Part shown: positions 11,916 through 24,114 of the stretch, in pieces
How the letters are laid out: each line of letters starts with the position of its first letter
How positions within the stretch are numbered: the first letter of the stretch is position 1
Assembly: GCF_000264905.1 (NCBI RefSeq)
Contig: NW_006763132.1
Coordinates: 687,755 to 751,754, forward strand
Origin: Stereum hirsutum FP-91666 SS1
Lineage: Eukaryota > Basidiomycota > Agaricomycetes > Russulales > Stereaceae
DNA length: 64,000 nucleotides
Reading direction: 5' to 3'
Translations under genes and position numbers: made by a program
The notes under the pieces: model-generated
Told to the model about the DNA's origin: nothing
Databases searched by the model: none
The model's input: the letters and a program-made list of their open reading frames with translations, nothing else

Positions 11916-12018
11916 ACTCCGGGCTGGAGTCGAACCAGCGTCTTTGGGATAATTGATCAGTCAGATGTCTTCTGGATGACTATTTCCCCAGCTCTATGAC
12001 CGGCTGAGCTACCGGACT
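11916..12018 (-). tRNA. tRNA-like sequence with intron-sized insert, copy 3
   Basis: Best preserved of the three. Acceptor AGTCCGG/CCGGAGT pairs at six of seven positions, the D-arm is complete (GCTC/GAGC) and the T-arm is perfect (GCTGG, loop TTCGACT, CCAGC). A weak anticodon stem (GGGGA/TCCCA) closes over about 35 nt, the size of a tRNA loop plus intron. The loop lacks a U at the position before the anticodon, so a working tRNA is doubtful. The T-arm and overall form resemble eukaryotic tRNA-Tyr, but identity cannot be assigned. Confidence 0.45.
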
Positions 12019-12453
12019 GTCAGACGATTAGTATGGTCTGCATGCAGTACAGGTTCAGGGAGACTTGCCGTTACCTGTTTGCAGCTGCGCTGTCTTGATG
12101 GAATGGGGAAGGAGAGTAAAAATCATATTTGTTGGGATGAGTGTGTTGAGTATACGAGTGATAAATTATTTTTCGAGCAGAAAGGACCGGGAATTCGTTT
12201 TTTGAGTATTGAGATGATGGAGGTAGAGAGAAAGAGACTTCACTTCCGCTGCTCGAGGGTGTGCCTCGCCGCCACACCGCTTCAGTGCCACCCAAATTGA
12301 ATTCCGGGTCGCTCCGCCACCCGAGAGCCATTAAGCGCCTTTGCCGTAAGACCCCAAGAATTTCTTTCCCTCAAGAGAACACCCTCTTCCCAAAAAAATT
12401 ACCAGACTTATACGGCCTGGTAGCAGCCACTTGACGGAGTGCTGCAAAACCGA

Positions 12454-15400
12454 ATGTGGAATGCACGCATCCTAAACGCGTCGAAATCGGTTCCCGCCAC
12501 ATGGCCAAGACGACCTTCTTCCGTTCTCCCTGGGTCCGCTCTGCGCCACGCCATTGCAGGTTCTTCCCCATCGACATCGATCTTCTCAATACGTTGCTTT
12601 CAGTCTCATAGCACCCGGTTATCTTACTTGCAATCGTCTGGCCTTGCTTTGTCTACGAAACACCAAACCGGCACCCTCGGCTCATCCTCTCACAAACCGT
12701 TCAGTTTCATAACCCGAAGAGGCTTGTGCCAGTGCAGAAATCACAGTAAAGACGGCGATAATTTCGACATCACTCCATCGGCTCCCAATCGACCTGCTAG
12801 TATGAGCGCACCAGGCACGATGGACGAGTACAGGCTGCCCACGAACGTGAAGCCGACCCATTATGACTTGACGTTGAGGACGGACTTGAAGAAGGAGACG
12901 TTCGAGGGTGTGGTCGATGTTCAGTGCGTCTTCAATATCTGTTTCGACATCTATGTATGGAATGATTTGACAGTGATGGATGGACAGCCTCGATATCTTG
13001 GAAGCGACCAACTCCATCGTCCTGAACTCGCACGAGTCTCTCTCGCTCCCCTCGGCTTCATTGACACTGGTCTCCTCTCCCGCCCAATCCCTACAACCGA
13101 CCAAACAGTCTTTCGATTCCAAGAATGAGCGCACGTCCTGGGCTTTTGCTGAAACGTTACCGGCGGGATCTAAGGCGGTCTTCCGGGTGGCGTTTAAGGG
13201 CGTGTTGGACGGGAGTATGACCGGATATTACAAGAGTACTTGGGATGGCGGGATTTATACGTTGACGCAGTTCGAGGTAAGTCTATTTAATTTCTGTGAA
13301 TCTCATCGTTGTTTTCGTCCTTCGTTCGGACAATATGCTCTGTTGTTGAGTTCATCGGTGTTGGACAGGGGCACGTGTGGCACCAGTAAGGTGGCGCCAC
13401 AGTGTTTCTAAAAACCTCTTTCGAGGAAGGAGGACGAATGTGTCCCAATTGGTTCCCTGGTATACCAGATAGGGGTTGCGATTTCCTGTTTTGTCTGCAC
13501 CATGGCTTGATTTGGTGCACGAGTAGCCGTATTGGGCTCCCCGCCCTATAATTATCGTCTATCGTGACCAGTTCGGTTCTGTACTGCGGATCACCTTGTT
13601 GCGTTCGAACTGGCTTGTTCGTCATAGCGTATTACCTCTTATTCCCTCATTATTTTTTTTCTACATCCCACTCGTCCATAAACCATGTCGCTTACCAGCT
13701 TTTCTTCCACGTCGACGCCTAGCCAACCTCCGCCCGCAAATCCCTCCCCTGCTGGGACGAGCCCCTCCTCAAAGCCACCTTCAGCGTCACCATGATCTCA
13801 CGCAAAGACACCGTCTCGCTCTCCAACATGCCCGGCACCCCCTCCCCCTCCTCCACCTCCGCGCCCAAAGACGAGTCCGAAAACGCTCTGTACGCGGGTG
13901 TGGAGAAGGGTGAGTGGACGGTGACGAAGTTCGAGAAGACGCCGCCGATGTCGACGTATCTGCTCGCTTATGCGAATGGTCCGTTTGAGTATATCGAGGC
14001 GGAGTATACGAGCCCGTTGAGTGGGAAGGTTAGGCCGTTGAGGGTTTATACTACGAAGGATAAGATCCATCAGGTGCGTGTCATGTTACTCGTCATACCA
14101 TTTTTTTGCCGGAATTTATGTCAAAGTTGGACTCATTGGTGATGTGCTTTACAGGCCGAGTTCGCACTCGAGGTGAAGCGCAAGGTCCTTCCGATCTATG
14201 AGGAAGTCTTCGATGTCGAATATCCGTTGCCCAAGCTGGACACGTTAGTCGTAAACGACTTCGACGCCGGTAAGCTAATTCTTCTCTCCTTTTCTTCTGA
14301 AATACCAAACTTGAGACTGAACCTGATATTTTTGTCGTTGTCCGTAGGTGCCATGGAGAATTGGGTAAGTAGACTCCCTCTTCATTGCTCGTCGAGTCAC
14401 TGGGCAGCTATGCGATGCTCTCGTCAATTTACGAAACTCATTGCAACATGTCTTTTCGTATTTCGTATAGGGTCTCATTACAGGCCGAACCTCCGCCTTC
14501 CTCCTCGACCCGAAACGCGCTGATATGGCGGCGAAGAAGAGGGTCGCGACGGTTCAGAGTCACGAGGTGGCGCATATGTGGTAGGCGCTCCTCCTTTATC
14601 CCCTATTGCATATCATTCTCGAGGAGAGATGCTGATTTTCGTTTGTGTGGATGGACAGGTTCGGCGATATCACGACGATGGAGTGGTGGAACTACTTGTA
14701 TTTGAACGAAGGTTGGTACATGTCTCTGTTTGGTCGAGGAAATTCGGTGGAAGATGCTTACGCTCGTTGTCATTTGGCTAGGGTTTGCGACTATGGTAGG
14801 TCACTCACAAAAAAGGTCATAGGTGGTGAACTGATGGATGGGATCTTTGGGCATGGACGATGTAGATGGGCGAAGTTATCATCATCGATAAGTCAGTGTT
14901 CATTCGCACCCACCCAAACGTCTATGCTAACCAATCCTTTCCGACGCGTTGCTTCGCCTCGTTCAAAATCAAAAAAAATAGGGTCTTCCCCGAATGGAAA
15001 GTTGATTCTGAGTTCATCACCGAGCATCTCAACGACGCTCTTCGTCTTGACGCCAAGCTTTCGTCTCACCCGATTGAGGTGGACTGTCCGGATGCGAATC
15101 AGATCAACCAGGCTCGTCGTCTTTTTGTCCAATTACTTGGCACTAAAGAAGAGAAAGACTGACGCGCTGTGCCTTTGTAGATCTTCGACTCCTTGTCGTA
15201 CGCCAAAGCTGCCAGTGGTACGTTACTAATTTCCACACACCTGCATCGTTCTTAACGATTCCTCACTAAACATTTTCACTACCTGTTACTACTCTCACAG
15301 TCCTCCGCATGCTCTCCTTCCACGTTGGGGAAGCCTCTTTCCTCAAGGGTGTCTCCATCTATCTCAAGAACCACCTCTACGCCAACAGCACAACGTCCGA

Positions 15401-17658
15401 TCTCTGGAAAGGGATCAGCCAAGCGACAGGCGTGGACGTGGATGGAATCATGAAAAATTGGGTTACCGAGGTACTTCGACCTGTTTCGCCCACTATCTGA
15501 GCATCATTAGCAGGTCACTGATCGCGATACGATGCAGATGGGCTTCCCGGTGTTGAGTGTGACGGAGGTTGAGGGCGGGAAGAAGATTAGGGTGAGGCAG
15601 GATAGGTTCCTTGAGGACGGACCGGCGAAGGAGGAGGATAATAAGACGATCTGGTGCGTGCCCACTCTTTCCTTTCCTCCGCGTCGAGCTGCGTGGCGTG
15701 GGGCGTGGGGCATGCGGGCACTAACAATTGTTCGTCACGTCAGGACTGTGCCCTTGAGCCTGCTCTCGACAGACTCAAAGGGAGAAACGAATATCGATAG
15801 GAAGATCGTGCTCGACAAGAGGGAGGCTGAGTTTGAGGTGGATACGAGTAAGCCGTGGAAGTTGAATGCGGATACTTGTGGTGTTTGTGCGTGGACTCCT
15901 CTTTTCTACCGTTCCTTCATATTCGCCGTCTCTATCTCCCTCGCCGATGCTTATGTTTACTTATTTCCTTTTCGTGGCATGTGTTCCATCCATCCAGTCC
16001 GCGTACTCTACACGCCCGAACGCCTCGCCTCCATCGCCCAGGAAGCCGCAAAGAAGACCGGTTCCGCCTTTTCGCTCAACGACCGCATTGGACTGGTGCA
16101 TGATGCTATGGCCCTCGCTAAGTCCGGACATTTGAAGGTCAGCGCCGCGCTCCAGATGGTGGATATCCTGAGGGGTGAAGAAGAATGTGCGTATCCGTCC
16201 ACCTTTCTACTTCTTCTTTTCCTTTGCATGTTGACTGACGAGGGATGTGACATGATTCTGGGACAATGTTGGTAGTCCTGGTATGGGACAGTATTTCGGA
16301 GAATGTGGCCAGGGTTGCGGACACGTGGTGGGAGGACCAGACGGTCGTGGACCAGTTGAATGCGTTCAGGAGGGTGCGCACATTTACCCATACTTTCTCT
16401 GCTCACTCGAGCGAAAATTTGATATCAGCAAATTTCGCGATCGTTGGGCATTTAGGAGCTCTACGTACCCTTGGTCAAGAAGCTCGGATATGAGTATTCC
16501 GACGAGGACAGCGCGGATACAAGCCAGCTCAGGACGAGGGCAGTCGAGCAGGCGGTTATGGCGAAGGACCCGGCGTAAGCTTCCTCCCAAACCTGCATTC
16601 TTCGTGTCGTTAGCGGAAAGCTGACTTTGACTGATGTAGTGCGATTAAGGAGCTTCGGGACAGGTTCGCGAAGTTCGTCGAGACCGGCGACGATCATGTT
16701 ATTCCGGCGGATTTGTTGAGGATTACTTTCCGAACTGTGAGTCTCCGTATCTTTATCCTTTCCTCCACTCTGGACTGCTACTTTGGTTGAAAATTGACTG
16801 GGATTTGTTGTATTGTAGGCCGTCGAGTATGGTGGCAAGGCTGAGTATGACGCGGTCGAAAAGTTGTTCCACAGCGCGAAGACACCGACGATTCAGCAGG
16901 CAGCTATGTACGTTTTTTTACCTTGGCTAATGCAGTTCTTTCGCTGACAGCGTCTATTTGATGTGGTGTGTGGTGTACTTAGCCGCGCGATGGGTGCCAC
17001 GCAGGACAGGTCTCTTCTCGACCGCACTTTCGACACTGCCATGACCAAGGCTCGCGACCAGGACGTCATCTACTTCTTCTATGGAATCGCACCAAACAAG
17101 AAGTTTAGGAGAGACTTTGGACGGTTCTTTGAGGAGAACTTTGAGACGGTGGGTTATCTTATCAGTTCTCCTCCCTTTGCGAGATTTTTGGCGGGATTTC
17201 ATCCATGGATTTTGCTTTCGAGTAACGGGAAGCTGACCACATGGGTTCGTATAATCCAGCTTTACAAGCGCTTCGAGGGTAACTTCATGATGCGCTATCT
17301 CGTCACGGGCGTGTATTCCGGTATGTCGACCATCCAGGACGCTCAACATATCGAAGAGTTCTTCAAGGTACGCTTCATACTCCCTTTATTTCTCTTGAAA
17401 TCACATGGATCTAACCGCAAATTGTGGGGTTGATTGTGCCGACCAATAGGGCAAGGACCAGACGAAGTACAACCAAGCGCTCGCACAGGTGCTAGACACC
17501 GTCAAGTCAAAGGCTGCTTGGATCGAGGTATGTTGATTGCCTTTCTTATTCACTTGCCTCCTGATGTCGGAACTTCTGACGCGATGCTTTGTGTGTAGCG
17601 TTCGACGGACGATATCAAGCAGTGGTTGGAGAAGAGAGAGGGTGAATCCAAGCTCTGA
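12454..17658 (+). CDS. M1 zinc aminopeptidase (Aap1/Ape2/PSA type), paralog 1
   Basis: Twenty-three exons: 12454-12923, 12988-13276, 13723-14073, 14155-14269, 14348-14364, 14471-14580, 14659-14711, 14782-14795, 14866-14891, 14982-15111, 15181-15217, 15301-15470, 15538-15653, 15744-15886, 15998-16186, 16276-16373, 16456-16574, 16640-16736, 16819-16907, 16983-17148, 17260-17367, 17450-17527, 17599-17658. They give 1014 aa. The exopeptidase motif GAMEN is at 409-413. HEVAH at 445-449 and E468 form the HExxH-x18-E zinc site with E446 catalytic. An ERAP1-like C-terminal domain follows. The enzyme removes N-terminal residues from peptides. The first ~115 residues are Arg/Ser-rich, like a mitochondrial presequence. 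An internal ATG at 12802 would give an 898-aa form of the usual cytosolic length. Three micro-exons (17, 14 and 26 nt) surround the active site. The intron at 15112 starts with GC, and the intron at 13277 is unusually long (446 bp). Confidence 0.93.
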
Positions 17659-18160
17659 AACCAAAGGATCTTCGTCGATACACCAAAAGCAGATACTTTC
17701 TTGGACTATTGGCTGTGTGGAGTGTCAAGTGATCGTAGAAATATGAAGTAATGTGCGGAGCGATTTGCTTGCGCTGTAGGAGTCAATCAAGTTGCTCGAG
17801 ACGGGGCGATGACGTGCGGTACTGGTCAAGCGTGCACAGTGTTCTCTCGTAACTTCGTCCTGAATTGTCCTATATACACTGATTTTTGGCTCCAATACCG
17901 ATGAACTCACACGCAGGATGTACACAGAAAACACTTTTGTATTGATTGCGAATAAATAAGAGATAATAAACACGATGATGTAGTATGATACATCGTTACA
18001 GCTTCTACTCGAACACCCCGACCACAAAGACCCCGGTGCCCAAGGAGAACGAAAGGATTGAATAGACTAAAGACTTTTGGAGACGAAGGCAATGCGATGA
18101 AAAGAATGGATCGTGAAAGAAGGTGTGCATAATTATGGGGTGATGGAACACGTGAGCACT
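17659..18160. other. Convergent spacer between aminopeptidase and chitinase genes
   Basis: Shared 3' region of two convergent genes. It should contain both polyadenylation sites, and AT-rich AATAAA-like stretches occur near 17950. No coding signal. Confidence 0.5.
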
Positions 18161-20178
18161 CTAAGCAGAGGCAGAAGCCGTCGCGGACGCAATTGGGCTG
18201 ACGGAAGCCCTGTCGATTCCGAGAGCGGCAGAGGCGCTGGGGAGGAAGGAGAAGGGAGGGTCGGCAGGTCCGGTAAGTGTGGCGGAAGCGGAGGGGGCGG
18301 CGACGGAGGTAAGACCAGTCGCAGCAGCAGCAGCGCATGCACCATCATCGACCCAGACACCAGCAGCTCCACCTATTGATGTACACGAAAGTCAGCATTG
18401 ATTTAGACACGAGAAGACGCGAAGAGCGCTCACCGGGAGTGTCGGCCTCAGTCCACCATTGGGCGGTCCAGAGATGCCCGTTGTAAGAAACTTCGGAGCC
18501 ACCGACGTATGCGACGGAGGAACTCCAGGCAGATGCACCACTGCAGCCAGAGCCACTGGAGCCTGTGGTAGTGGTAGTGGGTGCTGTGGTGGTCGTGGTG
18601 CCGCTACCACCACCGCCACCGCTGATTGGGAAGGCGGAGCCACGGACGGTGGCAATCCAAGAGGCAGGAGCATTGGGGTATTGCCAGACCATAACACCAG
18701 CGTCCTGTGGCAAAAATTGACATGTCAGCACAGGAGATGACAAAGGAAGTAGACGGCATGACGTACCCAGCCGGAGCTCTTGGCCTGAGAAACACAAGTT
18801 GCAAGGGTAGACGGGTCGATGTAGCCTGGACCATAATCGTCAAGATATATCCGGATGATGTACAATGGGCGAAGACATACCATTAGAAGCATCAGCAGTG
18901 GTAGCGGGCTTGCCAATGACAAGCTTGTCGGACTCTACGCCATTGGCCACAATCTGGAAAAGGGCGGTCTCAGGCCAGGTCGACGAAGACGTAGTCAAGA
19001 GGCCAGAACACTAACAGAAACAAAACTGATTAGATAAACTCATGGACAAGAGCAATAGAGCGAGCTTACGGTGGTGTATTCGGAAACACCCTCTGCGATA
19101 GCAATGATTAATCCATGTTGAGCGATAAGGAATTCGGACTACACTCACGGTTGTAGAACTACATTTCGAAAATGAGTGCCAGGTCGCATTCAAGAGGTAA
19201 GAGGGGCATACCTGAACATTGTACCAGTCAATCAAACTGCCGACGCTGCTGTGGACCTTCAAGTACCCTTTAAACCTAGTTTTAGACACGCCAATACGGG
19301 AGGGCAGCAGCAGCACAAACCTCCTCCACCCCACACGTTCGGAGCAAACCACGGAGCCAAAGGAGCGTGGGTGACGATATATTGGCCTTGAGGGAGCAGT
19401 GTGCGAATTGTCTGCGTGAAGCTGATAAGCCAGTTCTCAGCGCTACCGGTGCCGGCGTCGAAGGCAGAAAGGTCCTCGTAGTCGATATCGATACCTTTGA
19501 GGCGTATTATCAGTACATTAATTGACAATGACGGGTCAATCTAAGCTTACCGTCCACATCGTAATCCAAGACCCACTGTCCCATGGTTGTAGCGAGGGTC
19601 GTCGCAGAGTAACCCGAGCTAGTGGCTGTGGACCAATAATATGAGTTTGAGGGCTGACAAAGTTCAGAAGCTACACTTACGCTGCTCAGTACCACCGAAG
19701 GCAGAGGCGACAAGGGCAATACCCGCTGCGTTGTACTGAGACCTGATGGTGCTACGCTGGTCGGCCGTGAGGGTCTGCCATTCAGTCACCTGATCTGCGC
19801 TTCCGGAAGCCAACAAGAAGCTCATCGCGCTGAAATCAAGATGGTTGTCAGAATCCGTGTGAGTACAGCCAGCAAAGCGACAGCACCCACAAGACGTTGT
19901 AACCCGTAACGGACGACGTGGCGGGAGGGCCAGTCTCACCAGAGACCCATGCATCCCTATGTTTAGAGCATTTTAAGCGTCGTTACAGCGAGGTAAAAGC
20001 GAATAAATGCAACTGACTGGTAGACGACGAAGCGAGGCGCACTTGTCACCAAGCGACGAGTGAGGTCGCGTGTCTCGACCTGCTCGGAAGGCTCAGCGAC
20101 TGGAACAGCCACTGCACTGGTGATCACAGCAAGAGTGCTGAGGAGGGCAGCCAAACGCTTGAATGAGAGGGAAAACAT
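18161..20178 (-). CDS. Secreted GH18 chitinase with CBM5 chitin-binding module
   Basis: Twelve exons on minus: 20178-20018, 19956-19891, 19829-19681, 19625-19551, 19494-19321, 19267-19212, 19158-19149, 19092-19070, 19010-18881, 18825-18767, 18704-18434, 18372-18161, giving 461 aa. Residues 1 to about 24 form a signal peptide. The GH18 catalytic motif DxxDxDxE is intact (D150, D153, D155, E157, with E157 the proton donor) and is created across the exon 4/5 junction. After the barrel comes a Gly/Thr linker (about 329-355), then a CBM5-type module (SAWSSSVAYVGGSEVSYNGH to GVWVDDGAC). An Ala/Ser-rich tail ends the protein. It hydrolyses chitin outside the cell, probably during wall remodelling, autolysis or attack on other fungi. 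Exons 7 and 8 are micro-exons of 10 and 23 nt, needed to read VQFYNQGVSEYTTC, a stretch conserved in the family. Confidence 0.93.
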
Positions 20179-20287
20179 GTCGAAGTAGCCTGGAAGGACA
20201 GTAGAGCCAAGTGATATCCTGAGGAGATCCTAGTAGTTTGCTGTAGGGCAGGAGCTTCACGAAGATAATGCGCAGAGAGTCCTCTAG

Positions 20288-20295
20288 TTTATATA
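20288..20295 (-). promoter_or_regulatory. TATA box of the chitinase gene
   Basis: A CTATATAA-type element on minus about 110 bp upstream of the chitinase ATG at 20178, a reasonable distance for a fungal core promoter with a short leader. Confidence 0.5.
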
Positions 20296-21238
20296 GCTCT
20301 GGGGCGAAGACGCTCATCCTGCACAACCCAGAATAGCTATGAGAGAAGATGGTTGTCCGTCGAAGCAGCCGCATGCTCGCCCGCCGAAGCACAAGAGACA
20401 CAGACGTTTATGACCAGGTGAGGCAGTGTAGCATACTTACAAGGGGTAGATTCCATTCTACCACGCGGACGCAGCCTGAAACTGCAAATCTCTGAGCAGA
20501 CGATCCACTACGTATGAAGTCAAGGGTATTGGCTGTATTTATCTGCGAAGTCGACGATATCGTCCCTAAGTGGCCAGTTCTTCTTCTCGGCTTCTGTCCG
20601 ACAAAGATACGGCGGCCGTTATCACCACTCGAAGTACATCCTCGAAAGCGTCGAGTTTTGGGTGCCGAGTACACCGATGCCAGTAGTACCCAACACAAAC
20701 ATGTTGCGAGCATGTGCTTGGTGACCTAGGAACGAACAGTATGTCACGATAACACAGCAATGACGAGGGAAAATGTGTATCTGCACTTATGGTAGGGAGT
20801 GTGTGTACCTTTGCAGAAAGTCTAATCAACGACCTCAAGGATGTCATATGTACCCATCAGATATCTCGAGACGCGCCAAATGAGCTGCCTAGGCACTCCG
20901 AATTAGGCAATGACGGCGCTCTGCCATTGCATCGGCATATTGAAAACAGAACGCGGAGAGGTGGTGCACATTGTTCCCAAACCTCATGCGACTGCTACTG
21001 CATGGTGCCCTGGTAGCCCAGTAGAAACACCAGCGTGGAAATAAATGAGGCGCTCGCTCGAACGTATGCACGACGGTGATAGAGGGGCTAGAGCCTAAAT
21101 TACCCCGACGGTCGACACAAATATGAGACGCTGGGCCGCGGAAAAGACAAGATACAAATACAAGTTTCAGTACGACAGATACAAGAGACGCACATTCTAT
21201 GCGATAGACCTGGGTCGATACATCTTCACGTTCACCGT
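20296..21238. other. Spacer upstream of the chitinase gene
   Basis: Promoter side of the chitinase gene and 3' side of the MYND gene. The open frames on both strands look like noise. Confidence 0.45.
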
Positions 21239-24114
21239 TCAAGATGGGGTAGCAGCCTTTTTGCAGACCTTCTTGTGCCCTTTCTTCCAGTGTTCTCCCT
21301 GGCAAACAGCATCGCAATAGCTTAAATAGCCGAAATGAAGTCAATCCACGGCAGCTAATGAGGAGAATTGTCACATACGTTGCTTTTCCGCACCCTTTAC
21401 ACTTCTTCAGCACCGCACTCGGGTTCCTACACCATGAACACCTATACATTTCCATCGCGCTCCAGTTGACCTTCGCCTGCGTGTGCTCGTGGCCCGAGAT
21501 CGTTCCATAGTCCTCGGGAGCGCCGCTGTACGCGTCAGGATCTTGAAGTTCGCCTCTGTTGAGCCATGCATTCAGGTCCGCCTCGGCTTTGTCTGGCTTG
21601 ATCTTGGAAGACGAATGATTTTTCGTCCCGTCTCCAGGCATCTTGGTCATGATGTCCTTCCAGTCACGCCATGCTACGTCCAGACGATCGAGAACAGCCT
21701 GATGCGATTTTCGTAGCTGATTCTCCTTGATTGTCATACCAAGATGGATCGAAATTTCGTCCGCAAGTTTCAGCCTTGCTTTCACGTCCTGAAATCATGA
21801 CGGGTCAGAGGGAAATCAAAAAAAAGGGCACAAGAAATTGATGTACCTCTAGTTCGGCTGCACCGAGTTCGTCGCCCTTCACGAGAAACATCATCAAAAG
21901 ATGCAAGTAAAGCAGCTCTTTCATCCGCTTCGAATCGGGTGGAGCCTCCTTCAGGTACGTTGTCGAGTCCTCGTACGAAGACATCGCGAACGCAAACCCT
22001 TCGTCCAGTGTCAGGCCTGTTTCGCACGCGCGTTCCAACTTTTCGATGGCGAAGTCGGCGGCATGCTGTGCTGCGCGAAACAACATACCGAACTTGAGGT
22101 ATGCGGTGAGGTTAGGGCACTTCAGTCCTTTCTTTGCCCAACGAAGGCCGTCGGCTGCGTTCGTACCGAGTGTGAGGGCGTAGTGGAAGAAACCGATTTG
22201 GGGAGATCGTGCGACGCCTTTACGAGCGAGGGCATGGTGTTCCGGTATCATCGAGTTGATGAGAAAATACTTCAACTCTATCATGTCGGCCTTGTCCTCC
22301 ATCACCTGTCTCTGCTCGACCGGAAGCGAAGGTATCTTTTCGCGCATAGCCTTCGCGCAAAAGATCAGAGAGTCCTCCCACTTCATAAACGGAAGACCGA
22401 GACTGTCGGCTTTGAGCTGACCAGTATGGCGATCCTTGACCCGCCATACACCCCTAACGATGGAGGACTCAGAGAGAGGGATAATTTCCGCGATCTTGAG
22501 GCCTAGAGAGCACAAGTCACGGTCTTTCACGGCCTGCTTCATGGCGTCTTGGAATTTCCAGTTCGCGATAGTGGTACTGGTAGTCTCGAGCTTATCAGTC
22601 GCAGACATCCTACTGCGTAGATGACTGGGCCAACCCTCTTTGAGCGCCTCGATCATCCTATAAGGATCCCCAGTCTCCTCATCCGTCATGATATAACGCC
22701 CATGAACGCGCAAGATTCCTCCCACCCCGGAAGCTCGCATGCGAACGTCTGCACTGCGGAGAGCAGCGACGAAAAAATTGATCGCATCGGGGTCGTCCCA
22801 GAGTGCTTCAGCGCAGTGACGACTGGCGCCTGCGAGGAACGTTAAGACGTGGCCTACAAGGGACTGGGAGGCGTCTGGATGCTGTCGGAGGATTTTCAGA
22901 AAAACGCGCGTTATACGAGGTATGTCGACGGCGGAGGGCGAGAGAAGCTTGGTGTCTGGGGGCTCCTCGTTGGATACGATTACTGGGACGCAGTGAGAGA
23001 TGACGCAAACGGCCAGTTCGGCTGTTCGCAAGTCCTCAGGTCGATCTTCCAAAAGTTGGAGGATACTGGACGATTTCGTAGCGATGAGAATCTTAGTGTC
23101 ACCCCCGTATTGACTCGTACCGTGGCTCGTGCCATTCTTCAGAGCAAGTAGCACGACATGGGTAAAGGCCGGGTTGGGGAGCAAGGGAAGTGCCATGGAC
23201 AGGAAATCTGATCGTGGAAAAGCACATGAGAAATGAGTGAGCAAACCCGATACGATGGAACGTACCGGCCTCCTTGAAAACTCTACCCTTCAGGATAGCA
23301 TCCGTGGTCATCTTGGAGTAGATCGCGACAACGGCACCTGCAATATAATCATTTCCTACGTCCGGTAGACGAGCTGTTGTGTAGATGCCGTTGAGCATCT
23401 TGTAAATCTTCTCAAAATCGTGATGCACTTTGCGCAAACCGGAACGAGTGTCGAGGTCTGTAAGGACAAGGTTAAACACGTGAGTGACAGTACACAACGG
23501 CTGTTCATACGGGAATGGTGGGGCAGAGATTGAAGCTAGGCTCCAGGATTCGATTCAGGCTTGATGTGGTAATGGAAGTGATTGAAACAAGCTATCGTTC
23601 TCGCAAATGCTGGCCGATGGAGCACCCGGAACGCCACTGGTAGGTTCGCATCGTCTGAGGAAGACAGTCTGGCTGAATAGTCGAATGTCGAAATATCCTG
23701 TCTCTCCCTCTGTAAGATCACCAAATGGTCATTTCAAGACAGTATAGCGATATAACCAGCGCCTTTCTCCGAAATCCTGTGCGAATCGAACCACAGTCGA
23801 GCCAAGGTAAGTCCTTGTTCGAATCCTCGAGTTACATATCTTCGCAATGTGGTGCCTTCATAATCCAGGTTTCTCCACCATCAAGAATTGGACCCACGGA
23901 GAAAGTGCTCACCAGGCAAATCCAACAAATCGCATATTACACTCGCTATCGCTGTCAGCCCCTCTGAATTCTCTACATTTCTCCAAAAATCCGAAGACGG
24001 TACGTATGTACCAGCATTCGACGCTGTTCGTGGTGAGGACGAAGGCGCGCCACTCGCTGTAGGTTTTGAAGACTTGGACTTGCCCTTCGACTTTTTCTTC
24101 GCTCCTCCTGGCAT
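21239..24114 (-). CDS. MYND-type zinc-finger protein
   Basis: Five exons on minus: 24114-23913, 23457-23266, 23207-21847, 21788-21379, 21320-21239, giving 748 aa. The N-terminus is Lys/Ser-rich (MPGGAKKKSKGKSKSS). The middle is a long helical-repeat-like region without a named domain. The C-terminus is a MYND finger: YRCSWCRNPSAVLKKCKGCG, then across the last intron YCDAVCQGEHWKKGHKKVC. The Cys/His spacing is complete, so it should bind two zincs. MYND fingers bind proline-rich peptides, and Agaricomycetes carry many such large MYND proteins of unknown role. Intron 1 is 455 bp while the other three are about 58 bp. Splicing across it joins DLLDLP directly to DLDTRSGLRKVHHDF, which reads naturally. 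The MYND call is firm; function is unknown. Confidence 0.88.

Noticed and set aside
12071..12331. 86-codon minus frame before the aminopeptidase gene
   Set aside because: It lies between the tRNA-like units and the aminopeptidase start, with no motif; probably chance.
23536..23724. 62-codon minus frame inside the MYND gene
   Set aside because: It lies within intron 1, has no splice sites in phase with exons 1 or 2, and the direct exon 1-2 join reads as a continuous domain.
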